Below, piece after piece: positions 34,093 through 43,027 of a stretch of DNA of 64,000 nt. Each line of letters begins with the position of its first letter. Within the stretch, counting starts at the first letter, position 1. The notes under the pieces were generated by a model. It did not search any database. It saw only the letters and a list, made by a program, of their open reading frames with translations, and had not been told where the DNA came from. A program made the translations under genes and the position numbers. This DNA is from Streptomyces kronopolitis (GTDB lineage Bacteria; Actinomycetota; Actinomycetes; Streptomycetales; Streptomycetaceae): NCBI RefSeq assembly GCF_014646275.1, contig NZ_BMND01000022.1, positions 1-64,000 on the forward strand. Direction: 5' to 3'.

Positions 34093-34139
34093 GGGGTGTG
34101 TTGTCGGACGTAAAGCGAAGCAGTCCGACAACACACCCC
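34093..34139. repeat. Constant-loop hairpin 1b
   Basis: Perfect 17-bp stem starting GGGGTGTGTTGTCGGAC, 13-nt loop GTAAAGCGAAGCA at 34110-34122, the exact reverse complement of the loop in 1a. The stem differs from 1a at several positions yet pairs fully. Confidence 0.9.
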
Positions 34140-34267
34140 GGAGCCCCTGCCACCGCCACCACCCACGCAGCAACCGGACCCCACCCCACAACCAACCCCG
34201 CCCCGCCAAAGGCGAAAAAAACGAACAGAAACAAGCACGGCGGGACACCCGGCAACGTGGGAAGGCC

Positions 34268-35383
34268 TCAGCGCCGTGGCGCGACCGTCACCTCGACCCG
34301 CTGGAATTCCTTCAGCTCCGAGTAGCCGGTCGTCGCCATCGCCCGGCGCAGTGCGCCGAAGAAGTTCATCGAGCCGTCGGGAACCGTCGACGGCCCCAGC
34401 AGCACCTCCTCGGTGGTGCCGACCGCCCCGAGGTCCATCCGCTTGCCGCGCGGCACGTCCTCGTGCACGGCTTCCATGCCCCAGTGGTGACCGCGCCCGG
34501 GCGCATCCGTGGCGCGGGCCAGCGGGGAGCCCATCATCACGGCGTCGGCGCCGCAGGCGATCGCCTTGGGGAGGTCGCCGGACCAGCCCACGCCGCCGTC
34601 GGCGATGACGTGGACGTAGCGGCCGCCGGACTCGTCCATGTAGTCACGGCGGGCGGCCGCGACATCGGCGACGGCGGTCGCCATCGGGACCTGGATACCC
34701 AGGACGTTGCGGGTGGTGTGCGCGGCGCCGCCGCCGAAGCCGACCAGCACACCGGCCGCGCCGGTCCTCATCAGGTGCAGCGCCGCGGTGTAGGTCGCGC
34801 AGCCGCCGACGATGACCGGGACGTCCAGCTCGTAGATGAACTGCTTGAGGTTCAGCGGCTCGGCCGCGGAGGAGACGTGCTCGGCGGAGACGGTCGTGCC
34901 GCGGATGACGAAGATGTCGACGCCGGCGTCCACGACGGCCTTGGAGAACTGGGCCGTGCGCTGCGGGGAGAGCGCGGCGGCGGTGACGACGCCCGCGTCC
35001 CGCACCTCCTTGATGCGCTGGCCGATCAGCTCTTCCCTGATCGGCGCGGCGTAGATCTCCTGGAGCCGCTTGGTGGCTGTGGGGCCGTTCAGCTCCGCGA
35101 TCTCGGCGAGCAGCGGCTCCGGGTCCTCGTACCGGGTCCACAGGCCTTCGAGGTTGAGGACGCCCAGGCCGCCCAGCTCGCCGATGCGGATGGCGGTCTG
35201 CGGCGAGACCACGGAGTCCATGGGAGCGGCCAGGAAGGGCAGCTCGAAGCGGTAGGCGTCGATCTGCCAGGCGATCGAGACCTCCTTCGGGTCGCGGGTG
35301 CGGCGACTCGGTACGACGGCGATGTCGTCGAATGCGTATGCCCGGCGGCCGCGCTTGCCGCGCCCGATCTCGATCTCAGTCAC
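34268..35383 (-). CDS. guaB3: GuaB3-family IMP dehydrogenase/GMP reductase-related protein
   Basis: 371-residue TIM-barrel protein of the GuaB3 group, without CBS domains. It has DDIAVVPSRRTRDPKEV at the start, AAPMDSVVSP and VIADGGVGWSGDLPKAIACGADAVMMGSPLA. The loop that holds the catalytic Cys in IMP dehydrogenase (GSICTTR) reads GGGAAHTTR here, a trait of the group. Cyanobacterial GuaB3 has been described as a GMP reductase; the actinobacterial role is not certain. It is directly downstream of guaB on the same strand with a 115-bp gap, so a linked role in purine nucleotide balance is likely. The ATG at 35383 follows AGGGAAAGG. Confidence 0.9.
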   Translation of the reverse strand: MTEIEIGRGKRGRRAYAFDDIAVVPSRRTRDPKEVSIAWQIDAYRFELPFLAAPMDSVVSPQTAIRIGELGGLGVLNLEGLWTRYEDPEPLLAEIAELNGPTATKRLQEIYAAPIREELIGQRIKEVRDAGVVTAAALSPQRTAQFSKAVVDAGVDIFVIRGTTVSAEHVSSAAEPLNLKQFIYELDVPVIVGGCATYTAALHLMRTGAAGVLVGFGGGAAHTTRNVLGIQVPMATAVADVAAARRDYMDESGGRYVHVIADGGVGWSGDLPKAIACGADAVMMGSPLARATDAPGRGHHWGMEAVHEDVPRGKRMDLGAVGTTEEVLLGPSTVPDGSMNFFGALRRAMATTGYSELKEFQRVEVTVAPRR

Positions 35384-35498
35384 GTGTGTGGCCTTTCCCT
35401 CTACGTCTGCCGTACCAGTATCCCCGACACGCCGAAGCCCGCGGCCGGGGTGCGGCCACGGGCTTGTGCACGCGTACGGGCGGTGCCGTACGCGCAGG

Positions 35499-37001
35499 TC
35501 AGCGCCGAGTGTAGTTCGGAGCCTCGGTGGTCATCTGGATGTCGTGCGGGTGGCTCTCCTTGAGACCCGCGGAGGTGATGCGCACGAAGTGGCCCTTCTC
35601 CTTGAGCTCGGGGATGTCGGCGGAGCCGACGTAGCCCATGGAGGCCCGCAGACCGCCGACGAGCTGGTGGGCGACCGAGGAGAGCGGGCCGCGGTAGGGC
35701 ACCTGGCCCTCGATGCCCTCGGGGACCAGCTTGTCCTCGGACAGCACGTTGTCCTGGAAGTAGCGGTCCTTGGAGAAGGAGCGGCCCTGGCCGCGGGACT
35801 GCATCGCGCCCAGCGAGCCCATGCCGCGGTAGGACTTGAACTGCTTGCCGTTGATGAAGACCATCTCGCCGGGCGACTCCTCGCAGCCGGCCAGCAGCGA
35901 GCCCAGCATGACGGTGTCCGCGCCGGCCGCGATGGCCTTGGCGATGTCACCGGAGAACTGGAGGCCGCCGTCACCGATCAGCGGTACGCCCGCGGCGTGC
36001 GCGGCCCGCGCCGCCTCATAGATCGCGGTGACCTGCGGGACGCCGACACCGGCGACGACGCGGGTGGTGCAGATGGAGCCGGGGCCGACCCCGACCTTGA
36101 TGCCGTCGGCGCCCGCGTCGATCAGCGCCTGCGCGCCGTCGCGGGTGGCGACGTTGCCGCCGACGACATCGACGCTGATGTTGGACTTGACCTTGGCGAT
36201 CATGTCGAGGATGCCGCGGCTGTGGCCGTGCGCGCTGTCGATGACGAGGAAGTCGGCACCGGCCTCGACCAGCGCCTGCGCCCGCTCGTACGCCTCACCG
36301 CCGACGCCCACCGCGGCACCGACGACCAGCCGGCCCTCGGCGTCCTTGGCGGCGTTCGGGTACTTCTCCGCCTTCACGAAGTCCTTGACCGTGATCAGGC
36401 CCTTGAGCACGCCCGCGTCGTCGACCAGCGGCAGCTTCTCGATCTTGTGGCGGCGCAGCAGCTCGATGGCGTCCTCGCCGGAGATGCCGACCTTGCCGGT
36501 GACCAGCGGCATCGGCGTCATGACCTCGCGGACCTGACGGCTGCGGTCCATCTCGAAGGCCATGTCACGGTTGGTGACGATGCCCAGCAGCTTGCCCGCG
36601 GCGTCGGTGACCGGCACCCCGCTGATGCGGAACTTGGCACACAGGGCGTCGGCCTCGGACAGCTCGGCGTCCGGACGGACCGTGATCGGGTCGGTGACCA
36701 TGCCGGACTCGGAGCGCTTGACCAGGTCGACCTGGTTGGCCTGGTCCTCGATGGACAGATTGCGGTGCAGTACGCCCGCGCCGCCCTGCCGCGCCATGGC
36801 GATGGCCATCCGCGCCTCGGTCACCTTGTCCATCGCCGCCGACAGCAGCGGGATGTTCACCGTGACATTGCGCGAGACCCGGGACGCGGTGCTCACCGCG
36901 TTGGGCAGCACCTCCGACGCACCCGGCAGCAGCAGCACGTCGTCGTATGTCAGCCCGAGCATGGCGAATTTGGCGGGCATACCGTCGACGTTGTCACTCA
37001 T
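35499..37001 (-). CDS. guaB: Inosine-5'-monophosphate dehydrogenase
   Basis: 500 residues; converts IMP to XMP with NAD+, the committed step of guanine nucleotide synthesis. Barrel start LTYDDVLLLPG, two CBS domains at about 105-220 (MTPMPLVTGKVGISGEDAI and the segment with GVPVTDAAGKLLGIVTNRD), phosphate/active-site loop VGPGSICTTR with the catalytic Cys, and MGSLGAM plus the flap with QSRGQGRSFSKDRYF. Length is as in other actinobacterial enzymes. The ATG at 37001 follows GGGGAAGG. Its leader region 37002-37140 shows no riboswitch that I recognise. Confidence 0.96.
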   Translation of the reverse strand: MSDNVDGMPAKFAMLGLTYDDVLLLPGASEVLPNAVSTASRVSRNVTVNIPLLSAAMDKVTEARMAIAMARQGGAGVLHRNLSIEDQANQVDLVKRSESGMVTDPITVRPDAELSEADALCAKFRISGVPVTDAAGKLLGIVTNRDMAFEMDRSRQVREVMTPMPLVTGKVGISGEDAIELLRRHKIEKLPLVDDAGVLKGLITVKDFVKAEKYPNAAKDAEGRLVVGAAVGVGGEAYERAQALVEAGADFLVIDSAHGHSRGILDMIAKVKSNISVDVVGGNVATRDGAQALIDAGADGIKVGVGPGSICTTRVVAGVGVPQVTAIYEAARAAHAAGVPLIGDGGLQFSGDIAKAIAAGADTVMLGSLLAGCEESPGEMVFINGKQFKSYRGMGSLGAMQSRGQGRSFSKDRYFQDNVLSEDKLVPEGIEGQVPYRGPLSSVAHQLVGGLRASMGYVGSADIPELKEKGHFVRITSAGLKESHPHDIQMTTEAPNYTRR

Positions 37002-37140
37002 GACACCTTCCCCAATGCTCTTGCCTCAGCGCGGACTCCCATGCTAACGGCCTAAGGAAGTGTCCCAATCCACGAGCGGTGAGGGCCTCGTCACTTGTGT
37101 ATTTCTACGGCGAATCCCCGCCGCGCGGGGCGGGAATCTG

Positions 37141-37806
37141 CTACTGCTCGGCGAGCGCCCGCAGCCTGCTCAGCGCACGGTGCTGGGCGACCCGGACGGC
37201 GCCGGGCGACATCCCCAGCATCTGCCCGGTCTCCTCCGCCGTCAGCCCGACGGCGACCCGCAGCAGGACCAGCTCCCGCTGGTTCTCCGGAAGATTCGCC
37301 AGCAGCTTCTTGGCCCACTCCGCGTCGCTGCTCAGCAGCGCCCGCTCCTCGGGACCGAGGGAGTCGTCCGGCTGCTCCGGCATCTCGTCGGACGGCACGG
37401 CCGTGCTGCCGTGCCGCATCGCCGCCCGCTGCAGATCGGCGACCTTGTGGCCGGCGATGGCGAAGACGAACGCCTCGAAGGGCTTGCCGGTGTCGCGGTA
37501 GCGCGGCAGCGCACAGAGCACCGCGACACACACTTCCTGTGCCAGATCCTCGACGAAGTGCCGGGCGTCACCCGGCAGCCGTGACAGCCGGGTGCGGCAG
37601 TAGCGCAGGGCGAGGGGGTGCACATGGGCCAGCAGGTCGTGGGTGGCCCGTTGGTCGCCCTCGACTGCGCGGGCGACGAGATCGCCGATTTCCTGCTTCC
37701 CGTCCTCACGCATCGGACCATGGTGCCTTGGCGCCGCACGATCCGCGGCATCAGGTCCGTACTTGTGCACTGAAGCGTTATGCGCGGCAGGTGCGCCGGC
37801 TGTCAT
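37141..37806 (-). CDS. shbA: ECF sigma factor next to guaB (ShbA/SigD type)
   Basis: 221 residues. Region 2 covers about 65-125 (LLAHVHPLALRYCRTRLSRLPG, then EDLAQEVCVAVLCALPRYRD, AFVFAIAGHKVADLQRA) and region 4 about 165-220 (NLPENQRELVLLRVAVGLTAEETGQMLGMSPGAVRVAQHRAL). Its position between guaB and bldM matches the locus of ShbA, the ECF sigma that in S. griseus drives transcription of the principal sigma gene hrdB. The symbol rests on synteny plus sequence type. ATG 37806 follows GAGGGGAGGG; ATG 37713 (190 residues, MREDGKQEIGDL) is the alternative start. Confidence 0.85.
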   Translation of the reverse strand: MTAGAPAAHNASVHKYGPDAADRAAPRHHGPMREDGKQEIGDLVARAVEGDQRATHDLLAHVHPLALRYCRTRLSRLPGDARHFVEDLAQEVCVAVLCALPRYRDTGKPFEAFVFAIAGHKVADLQRAAMRHGSTAVPSDEMPEQPDDSLGPEERALLSSDAEWAKKLLANLPENQRELVLLRVAVGLTAEETGQMLGMSPGAVRVAQHRALSRLRALAEQ

Positions 37807-37992
37807 GTCCTGCGCCCTCCCCTCGTGCCCGACCGACCCGTCCCCGAGGAACTCCATACCTCAAGGATGCGGCACCGCGCGGCGAATCGGACCGCCGGCG
37901 GACGCGGCGGCCTGCGGGGCACCCTGTCACCCCGCCCGCCGCAGGGCGGGCGGGGATCTTCACTCCCCCGCATCGCTGCACGTCATAACGCC

Positions 37993-38604
37993 TTAGCGGA
38001 CCAGTCCCCAGCGGAAGCCGAGGGCCACCGCATGCGCGCGGTCCGAGGCGCCGAGCTTCTTGAAGAGGCGCCGGGCATGCGTCTTGACGGTGTCCTCGGA
38101 GAGGAACAGCTCACGGCCGATCTCGGCGTTGGAGCGGCCGTGACTCATACCCTCCAGCACCTGGATCTCCCGCGCGGTGAGCGTCGGTGCGGCGCCCATC
38201 TCGGCGGACCGCAGCCGCCGCGGGGCGAGCCGCCACGTCGGGTCGGCCAGCGCCTGGGTCACCGTCGCCCGCAGTTCGGCGCGCGAGGCGTCCTTGTGCA
38301 GATAGCCGCGGGCACCGGCGGCGACCGCGAGCGCGACCCCGTCCAGATCCTCGGCCACCGTGAGCATGATGATCCGGGCGCCGGGATCGGCGGACAGCAG
38401 CCGGCGCACGGTCTCGACACCGCCGAGACCGGGCATCCGTACGTCCATCAAAATAAGGTCCGAGCGATCGGCGCCCCAGCGGCGGAGGACTTCCTCGCCG
38501 TTGGCCGCGGTCGTCACGCGCTCGACGCCGGGCACGGTCGCAACCGCCCGACGGAGCGCCTCTCGGGCAAGCGGGGAGTCGTCGCAGACGAGGACGGATG
38601 TCAT
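37993..38604 (-). CDS. bldM: Response regulator BldM
   Basis: 203 residues, the known length of BldM. The receiver domain has Asp8/Asp9 and Asp54 (LILMDVRMPG). The C-terminal LuxR-type helix-turn-helix is LTAREIQVLEGMSHGRSNAEIG...SEDTVKTHARRLFKKLGASD. BldM is an orphan regulator required for aerial hyphae and sporulation; as a homodimer, or as a heterodimer with WhiI, it controls early and late developmental genes. No sensor kinase is adjacent. ATG 38604 is 46 codons inside the longest frame and gives the canonical MTSVLVCDDSP start. Divergent from whiD, as in S. coelicolor (from memory). Confidence 0.96.
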   Translation of the reverse strand: MTSVLVCDDSPLAREALRRAVATVPGVERVTTAANGEEVLRRWGADRSDLILMDVRMPGLGGVETVRRLLSADPGARIIMLTVAEDLDGVALAVAAGARGYLHKDASRAELRATVTQALADPTWRLAPRRLRSAEMGAAPTLTAREIQVLEGMSHGRSNAEIGRELFLSEDTVKTHARRLFKKLGASDRAHAVALGFRWGLVR

Positions 38605-38984
38605 GACCGTCCTCCGCAGCTGATGCGCGTCACCTTGAGCCTCCAGGCTGGTACGTATCGTCACCTGTTGCGATTGACGGCCTCGGACACCTGCCCTACG
38701 GCTACCTCTGCCAATCGCCTCCGCACACTCAACGACGGTCACTCGAAAGAGTTACGGCTTCGGCGACCGAGTTCAGCACGCTCCGTGAGGAGCCGGATAC
38801 GCAGACGACTCAACGGGCGACCGGCATCCGCGCGTGCACCCTATGCCCTATTTGGCTCTCTTTCTTCCATTTTCGTGGTGACTATGACTAGATTCGCAAT
38901 GAGTCATATTTACATCTACTTCGACAGTAGATGTACCGTCGTGAGCACCGAGCCCGCATCAGCATCGCTTCGAGGGGACACGCA
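38605..38984. promoter_or_regulatory. Divergent bldM-whiD promoter region
   Basis: 380 bp of the most A+T-rich DNA in this part of the window, without genes. The whiD side carries two inverted repeats: ATGACT (38884-38889) with AGTCAT (38902-38907) 12 bp apart, and the 25-bp palindrome at 38911-38935. Promoters of both developmental genes must lie here; I could not assign -10/-35 elements with confidence. Confidence 0.7.
38911..38935. promoter_or_regulatory. Palindrome upstream of whiD
   Basis: Perfect 10-bp arms TACATCTACT and AGTAGATGTA around TCGAC, ending 49 bp before the whiD ATG. It is either a strong operator near the transcription start or a leader-RNA hairpin. The A+T-rich arms fit protein binding better than termination. 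Confidence 0.65.
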
Positions 38985-39317
38985 ATGGCAGATTTCTCCC
39001 GCCTCCCGGGCCCGAACGCCGACCTGTGGGACTGGCAGCTGCTGGCCGCCTGCCGTGGCGTGGACAGCTCCCTCTTCTTCCATCCGGAGGGTGAGCGCGG
39101 AGCGGCCCGCAGCGCGCGTGAGACATCGGCGAAGGAGGTCTGCATGCGCTGCCCGGTACGGGCCGAGTGCGCGGCACATGCACTGGCCGTCCGCGAGCCC
39201 TACGGGGTGTGGGGCGGCCTGACGGAGGACGAACGCGAGGAGCTCATGGGCCGGGCCCGCCACCGCCTGATCCCCGCCTCCTCCATGACCGGCCACGCGG
39301 GCACCCCGGGCGCCTGA
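38985..39317 (+). CDS. whiD: WhiB-like [4Fe-4S] developmental protein WhiD
   Basis: 110 residues. The cluster-ligating cysteines are Cys23, Cys53, Cys56 and Cys62 (AACRGVD, CMRCPVRAEC), followed by the GVWGG turn at 74-78 and a basic C-terminal tail. These positions equal those of S. coelicolor WhiD, which is needed for late sporulation and binds the principal sigma factor region 4 through its O2/NO-sensitive cluster. ATG 38985 follows GAGGGG. The last 12 residues (SSMTGHAGTPGA) are the variable part. Confidence 0.95.
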   Translation: MADFSRLPGPNADLWDWQLLAACRGVDSSLFFHPEGERGAARSARETSAKEVCMRCPVRAECAAHALAVREPYGVWGGLTEDEREELMGRARHRLIPASSMTGHAGTPGA

Positions 39318-40153
39318 CCCACGACAGCGGATCACCCCTGAAGAAACGTTCCTGCAAATGCTGTGCACCTGCGGGGCTGGGTGGGGAGTTTTTGCGGTGA
39401 GTGGTGAGTGGTGGGCAGCGGGAGCGGCGGGCCGGGTGCGGGTGCGGTCGGGTGCGGGTGGAGGTGTAGCCGGGCGCGGGCGGGCGCAGGTGCGGGTGCG
39501 GTCGGGGGGTGACTGAGGCGGGGCGGCCGAGCGGCCGGGTGCGGTCGGCCGTGGGTGCGGCCATGCGCGGGTGCGAGTGCGGGGCGGGTACGGCTTGGCG
39601 CGGTGACGCAGGCGGGGCAGTCGAGCGCGGGTGCGGCGGATGCTGCTGGGCGCGGCGACGGGACGGGCGGGTGCGGTCGGGTGCGGGTGCGGGTGCGGGT
39701 GCGGGTGCGGGTGCGGCGGATGCTGCTGGGCGCGGCGACGGGACGGGCGGGTACGGCCGGGCGTGGTCACGGAGGCGGGTCGGGCGGGTGCGGGTGCTGC
39801 CGAGCGCAGTTACGGAGGCGGGGCGGGAGGGCGCTGTCGGCCGCGGGTGGTGCTGGGCGCGGGTGCGGCCCGGCGCGGGTGCGGATGCGGCCGGGCGGTT
39901 ACAGAAGCGGGCGGACGCGTGCGGCCGAGTGCGGTGCGGAGTCGGGGCTGCGAGTACGGCCGGACGCGTGTGCTGCCGGGCGCGGCGACGGAGGCGGGGC
40001 GGGCGGGCGGTGTCGGCGTGCCTGAATCCGCGGCGGAGGGCGGAACGGGAGCGGCCGGATGCGGCCGGGCGCAATGAGACGGAGCGGGCGGCCGCGGAGT
40101 GCCGGAATCGGGGCGTACAGGCGGAGCCGGAGCGGTCGGGTGCGTGGGGCCGT
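39318..40153. repeat. G-rich degenerate repeat region without genes
   Basis: 840 bp with strong strand asymmetry: the + strand is nearly devoid of C runs and full of GGGTGCGG/GGCGGGG words. Units recur in diverged form; a stretch of about 37 bp starting GCGGATGCTGCTGGGCGCGG occurs twice (near 39637 and 39714). Modules like TTACGGAGGCGGGGCGGG recur at 39770-40010. Long open frames on both strands are by-products of the bias. It lies between whiD and the end of the LysR gene. It is perhaps a decayed repeat-rich gene or a structural spacer. Confidence 0.65.
39679..39714 (+). repeat. (GGGTGC)6 microsatellite, G-quadruplex candidate
   Basis: Six perfect copies of GGGTGC. Four or more G3 runs with 3-nt loops meet the standard quadruplex rule on the + strand. 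Similar but imperfect GGGTGC strings lie at 39430-39500. Confidence 0.85.
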
Positions 40154-41065
40154 TCAGCGGCCCGCGGCGTCCGCCAGCTGGTCGAGCGTGGCCTCGACGG
40201 CGGGGACGTGCGCCAGGTCCGGCAGCGTGAGCGCGACGATCTCGCGGTGGACGGCGGGCTCCATCCGTACGGCCGTCGCCCCTTTGAGGCGTACCGACGT
40301 CAGGGTCAGCTCGGGCAGCGCGGCGACCCCCAGGCCGACGCCGACCAGGCCGATCACCGCGGGGTAGTCGTCCGTCGCGAAGTCGATGCGCGGGGTGAAG
40401 CCGGCGCTCTCGCAGACCTCCACGAGATGCCGGCGGCAGCGCGGGCAGCCCGCGATCCAGGGCTCGTCGGCCAGCTCGGAGAAGTGCGCGCTCTTCGCCG
40501 TCGCCAGCCGGTGGCCGTCCGGCACCAGGCCCACCAGCCGGTCCGCCAGGATCGGCCGCACCACCAGGTCGTCCCACTCGGCGGCGGCCGCCGGGTCCGC
40601 GCCGCGCACTTCCGGATAGCGGAAGGCGAGGGCGATCTCGCAGTCGCCGTTGCGCAGCATCTCGATCGAGCGCGGGGGCTCGGCCTCGACCAGCGAGACC
40701 CGGGTGCCCGGGTGGGCCGCGCGCATGGCCGCCAAGGCGGTCGGGACCAGCGTCGAGCTGCCGGAGGGGAAGGACACCAGCCGCACCCGCCCGGCGCGCA
40801 GGCCCGCGATGGCCGCGATCTCCTCCTCGGCGGCGGTGAGGCCGGCGAGGATGCCGACGGCGTGCCGCACGAGGGACTCGCCCGCCTGGGTCAGCCGCAT
40901 CTCCCGGCCCGTACGGACCAGCAGCGGGGTGCCGGCGGACTGCTCCAGCGCCTTCATCTGCTGGCTGACGGCCGGTTGGGTACAGCCCAGTTCGCGCGCG
41001 GCGGCGGAGAACGAACCGGTCCGGGCGACCGCACGCAGCACACGGAGATGACGGGCCTCGATCAT
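40154..41065 (-). CDS. LysR-family transcriptional regulator
   Basis: 303 residues. The N-terminal winged helix-turn-helix (HLRVLRAVARTGSFSAAARELGCTQPAVSQQMKALE, about 6-41) and a periplasmic-binding-type effector domain (VRLVSFPSGSSTLVPTAL, then FYRYPE-like ALAFRYPEV) are both complete. LysR proteins usually control the divergent neighbour, here the MOSC-domain gene 184 bp away. ATG 41065 follows GAGG. Effector unknown. Confidence 0.92.
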   Translation of the reverse strand: MIEARHLRVLRAVARTGSFSAAARELGCTQPAVSQQMKALEQSAGTPLLVRTGREMRLTQAGESLVRHAVGILAGLTAAEEEIAAIAGLRAGRVRLVSFPSGSSTLVPTALAAMRAAHPGTRVSLVEAEPPRSIEMLRNGDCEIALAFRYPEVRGADPAAAAEWDDLVVRPILADRLVGLVPDGHRLATAKSAHFSELADEPWIAGCPRCRRHLVEVCESAGFTPRIDFATDDYPAVIGLVGVGLGVAALPELTLTSVRLKGATAVRMEPAVHREIVALTLPDLAHVPAVEATLDQLADAAGR

Positions 41066-41249
41066 GCCTCAAGCATAAGCGGGTCTTGGGTTGATCGGGA
41101 AAAAGTGCGCCGATGCTTTTGGGCGGCTGCGCGATACGTGGCCCCCACCCGCTGCGGTGGTCCATGACGGGCGATGAACGGGGAAGATGCAGATGAAGAT
41201 GCAGATAAGGCCCTCGGGGGCCACGTCGAGCGAGCAATCGGAGCGCCAC

Positions 41250-41915
41250 ATGAAGCTGCTGACCGTGAACGTGGGGCGGCCCGAACCGTCCGAGCACACC
41301 GACGCGGCGGGCGGCACGGGTATCGACAAGCGTCCCGTGGACGGCCCGGTGGCGGTGACCGCCCCGGGGCCCAAGGGCACCGGCGGCAGCGGGCTGGCCG
41401 GTGACGCGGTGGTCGATCTGCGCCATCACGGCGGCGACGACCAGGCCGTTTACGCCTATGCCCGGGAGGATCTGGACGAATGGGAGCGGGAGCTGGGCCG
41501 CGAGCTGGCCAACGGGTCGTTCGGCGAGAACCTCACCACGGCGGGCGTGGAACTCACCGGTGCGCTGATCGGTGACCGCTGGCGGGTCGGTCCGCGGCTG
41601 CTGCTGGAGGTGAGCTGTCCGCGCATTCCCTGCCGGACGTTCCAGGGGTGGCTGGGCGAGCACGGCTGGCTGAAGCGGTTCACCCAGACCGCGGTGCCGG
41701 GCGCCTATCTGCGGGTGATCGAATCGGGCGAGATCCGCGCCGGGGACGCCGTCGAGCTGGTGCACCGCCCGGCGCACGAGGTGACCATCCAGCTGATGTT
41801 CCAGGCCCTGACCCTCCGTCGGGAACTGCTGCCGCGGCTGCTGGAGGCGGGCGAGGCGCTCCCGGAGGAGGCACGGCGGCGGGTGCTGGCGTACCAGGAG
41901 CGAAAGCGCGGCTGA
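41250..41915 (+). CDS. MOSC-domain protein (YiiM-like)
   Basis: 221 residues. MOSC core: GLAGDAVVDLRHHGGDDQAVYAYAREDL (about 65-92) followed by GSFGENLTTAGV and SCPRIPCRTF with the conserved Cys pair. These proteins are molybdenum-cofactor sulfurase-like and YiiM relatives reduce N-hydroxylated compounds. ATG 41250 after GGAG gives the family start MKLLTVNVG; the frame extends 21 codons upstream to an ATG without homology. Probably controlled by the divergent LysR (inference). Confidence 0.9.
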   Translation: MKLLTVNVGRPEPSEHTDAAGGTGIDKRPVDGPVAVTAPGPKGTGGSGLAGDAVVDLRHHGGDDQAVYAYAREDLDEWERELGRELANGSFGENLTTAGVELTGALIGDRWRVGPRLLLEVSCPRIPCRTFQGWLGEHGWLKRFTQTAVPGAYLRVIESGEIRAGDAVELVHRPAHEVTIQLMFQALTLRRELLPRLLEAGEALPEEARRRVLAYQERKRG

Positions 41916-42095
41916 GCCCCGGGGCCGGGCGGCCGGCACCGGCGGTGCGGGGTGCTCGGGCGGCAAGGCCCCTGCGGACGGGGGGCGGTGGGCTCCCGGG
42001 CCGGGCGGCAAGCGGCGGCCCGGCGGCCGGAGAGGGTGGCCGCGTCGGTGGGGTTGGGGCTCGGGCCCCGCGGCCGGTGCGGATAGCGTGCCCGT

Positions 42096-42869
42096 ATGAC
42101 GACTGCACTGATCACAGGAGCCACGGCGGGCATCGGAGCGGCGTTCGCCCGACGACTCGCGAGCGACGGCCACAGCGTGGTGCTGGTGGCCCGGGACGAG
42201 AAGCGACTGCACGAGCAGGCCACCGAGTTGCACGACCGGCACGGCATCGAGGCGGAGGTGCTGAGCGCCGACCTGGCCACCGAGGAGGGCATCGCGGCCG
42301 TCGAGGCGCGGCTCTCGGACACCAGGCACCCGGTGGATCTGCTGGTGAACAATGCCGGGTTCGGCAACAAGGGCGAGTACCTCGAAGTCCCGATGGCCGA
42401 CGAGCTGACGATGCTGAAGGTGCACTGCGAGGCCGTACTGCGGCTGACCACGGCCGGGGTGCGCGGGATGCGGGACCGCCGGCGGGGCGCCGTGGTCAAT
42501 GTGGCGTCGGTGGCGGCGTTCGTGCCGCGCGGCACCTACGGCGCGAGCAAGGCGTGGGTCGTGCAGTTCACCCAGGGCGCCGCGCGGGATCTGGCGGGCA
42601 GCGGGGTGCGGCTGATGGCGCTGTGCCCCGGGTTCGTCCGGACCGAGTTCCACCAGCGGGCCGGGATGGGGACGGACAACATCCCCGGGTGGATGTGGCT
42701 GGACGCGGACAAGCTCGTCGACGCCGCGATGAAGGACCTGACGCGGGGCAAGTCGCTGTCCATTCCGGACCCCCGCTACAAGGCGCTGATGGGCGCGGTG
42801 AAGCTGGCGCCCCGCGGCGTGCTGGGCGGGGTCACCTCCCGTACGGGCCGGAAGTTCGGGCCGCGCTGA
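42096..42869 (+). CDS. Short-chain dehydrogenase/reductase
   Basis: 257 residues. TGATAGIGAAFARRLA (NADP-binding, residues 8-23), VDLLVNNAGFG, catalytic Ser in VNVASVAAF and YGASKAW with the Tyr/Lys pair, PGFVRTEFH. This is the DltE/YqjQ-like SDR class with unknown substrate. GATAGCGT lies 11 bp before the ATG and could be a -10 of a leaderless transcript, since no Shine-Dalgarno sequence is visible. Convergent with the DUF2264 gene. Confidence 0.9.
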   Translation: MTTALITGATAGIGAAFARRLASDGHSVVLVARDEKRLHEQATELHDRHGIEAEVLSADLATEEGIAAVEARLSDTRHPVDLLVNNAGFGNKGEYLEVPMADELTMLKVHCEAVLRLTTAGVRGMRDRRRGAVVNVASVAAFVPRGTYGASKAWVVQFTQGAARDLAGSGVRLMALCPGFVRTEFHQRAGMGTDNIPGWMWLDADKLVDAAMKDLTRGKSLSIPDPRYKALMGAVKLAPRGVLGGVTSRTGRKFGPR

Positions 42870-43027
42870 CGCACGGTCGCCTTCCGTGCCGGCGGGCGCG
42901 GCGCCGTGGGGGTGCGCCGGCCCGGAGCGCAGGAGCGCGCAGAGCCATGACGGCAGGGAGCGGTGGCGCAGGGAGCGGTGGCGGCGGGCGGTGGCGGGCC
43001 GGGGCCCGAGTCCGGGGAGGATTCGCG

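Larger units (their letters stand above)
33715..34264. repeat. Palindromic intergenic element 1 (REPIN/MITE-like)
   Basis: About 550 bp whose left half is an imperfect reverse complement of its right half; for example the left CTTTCGCCTTCGGCGGGGTG matches the complement of the right-hand segment near 34195-34220. Each arm ends inward in a long hairpin (33878-33924 and 34093-34139) flanked by CCTCCGGGG and TCCGGCCCRCCCCCTCCCGT. A strong terminator sits in the centre. The right outer edge, read inward, is CTTCCCACG, as in element 2 at 50732. It fills the whole space between two convergent genes. No open frame is credible, so it would be non-autonomous. Confidence 0.75.

Noticed and set aside
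33715..34264. Insertion sequence with transposase
   Set aside because: No frame in either palindromic element encodes a transposase; at most non-autonomous elements.
37002..37140. Purine riboswitch in the guaB leader
   Set aside because: No conserved purine-aptamer loop-loop pattern could be found; the leader is short and GC-rich.
39679..39714. CRISPR-like array
   Set aside because: The 6-bp GGGTGC units have no spacers and no cas genes are near; it is a microsatellite.
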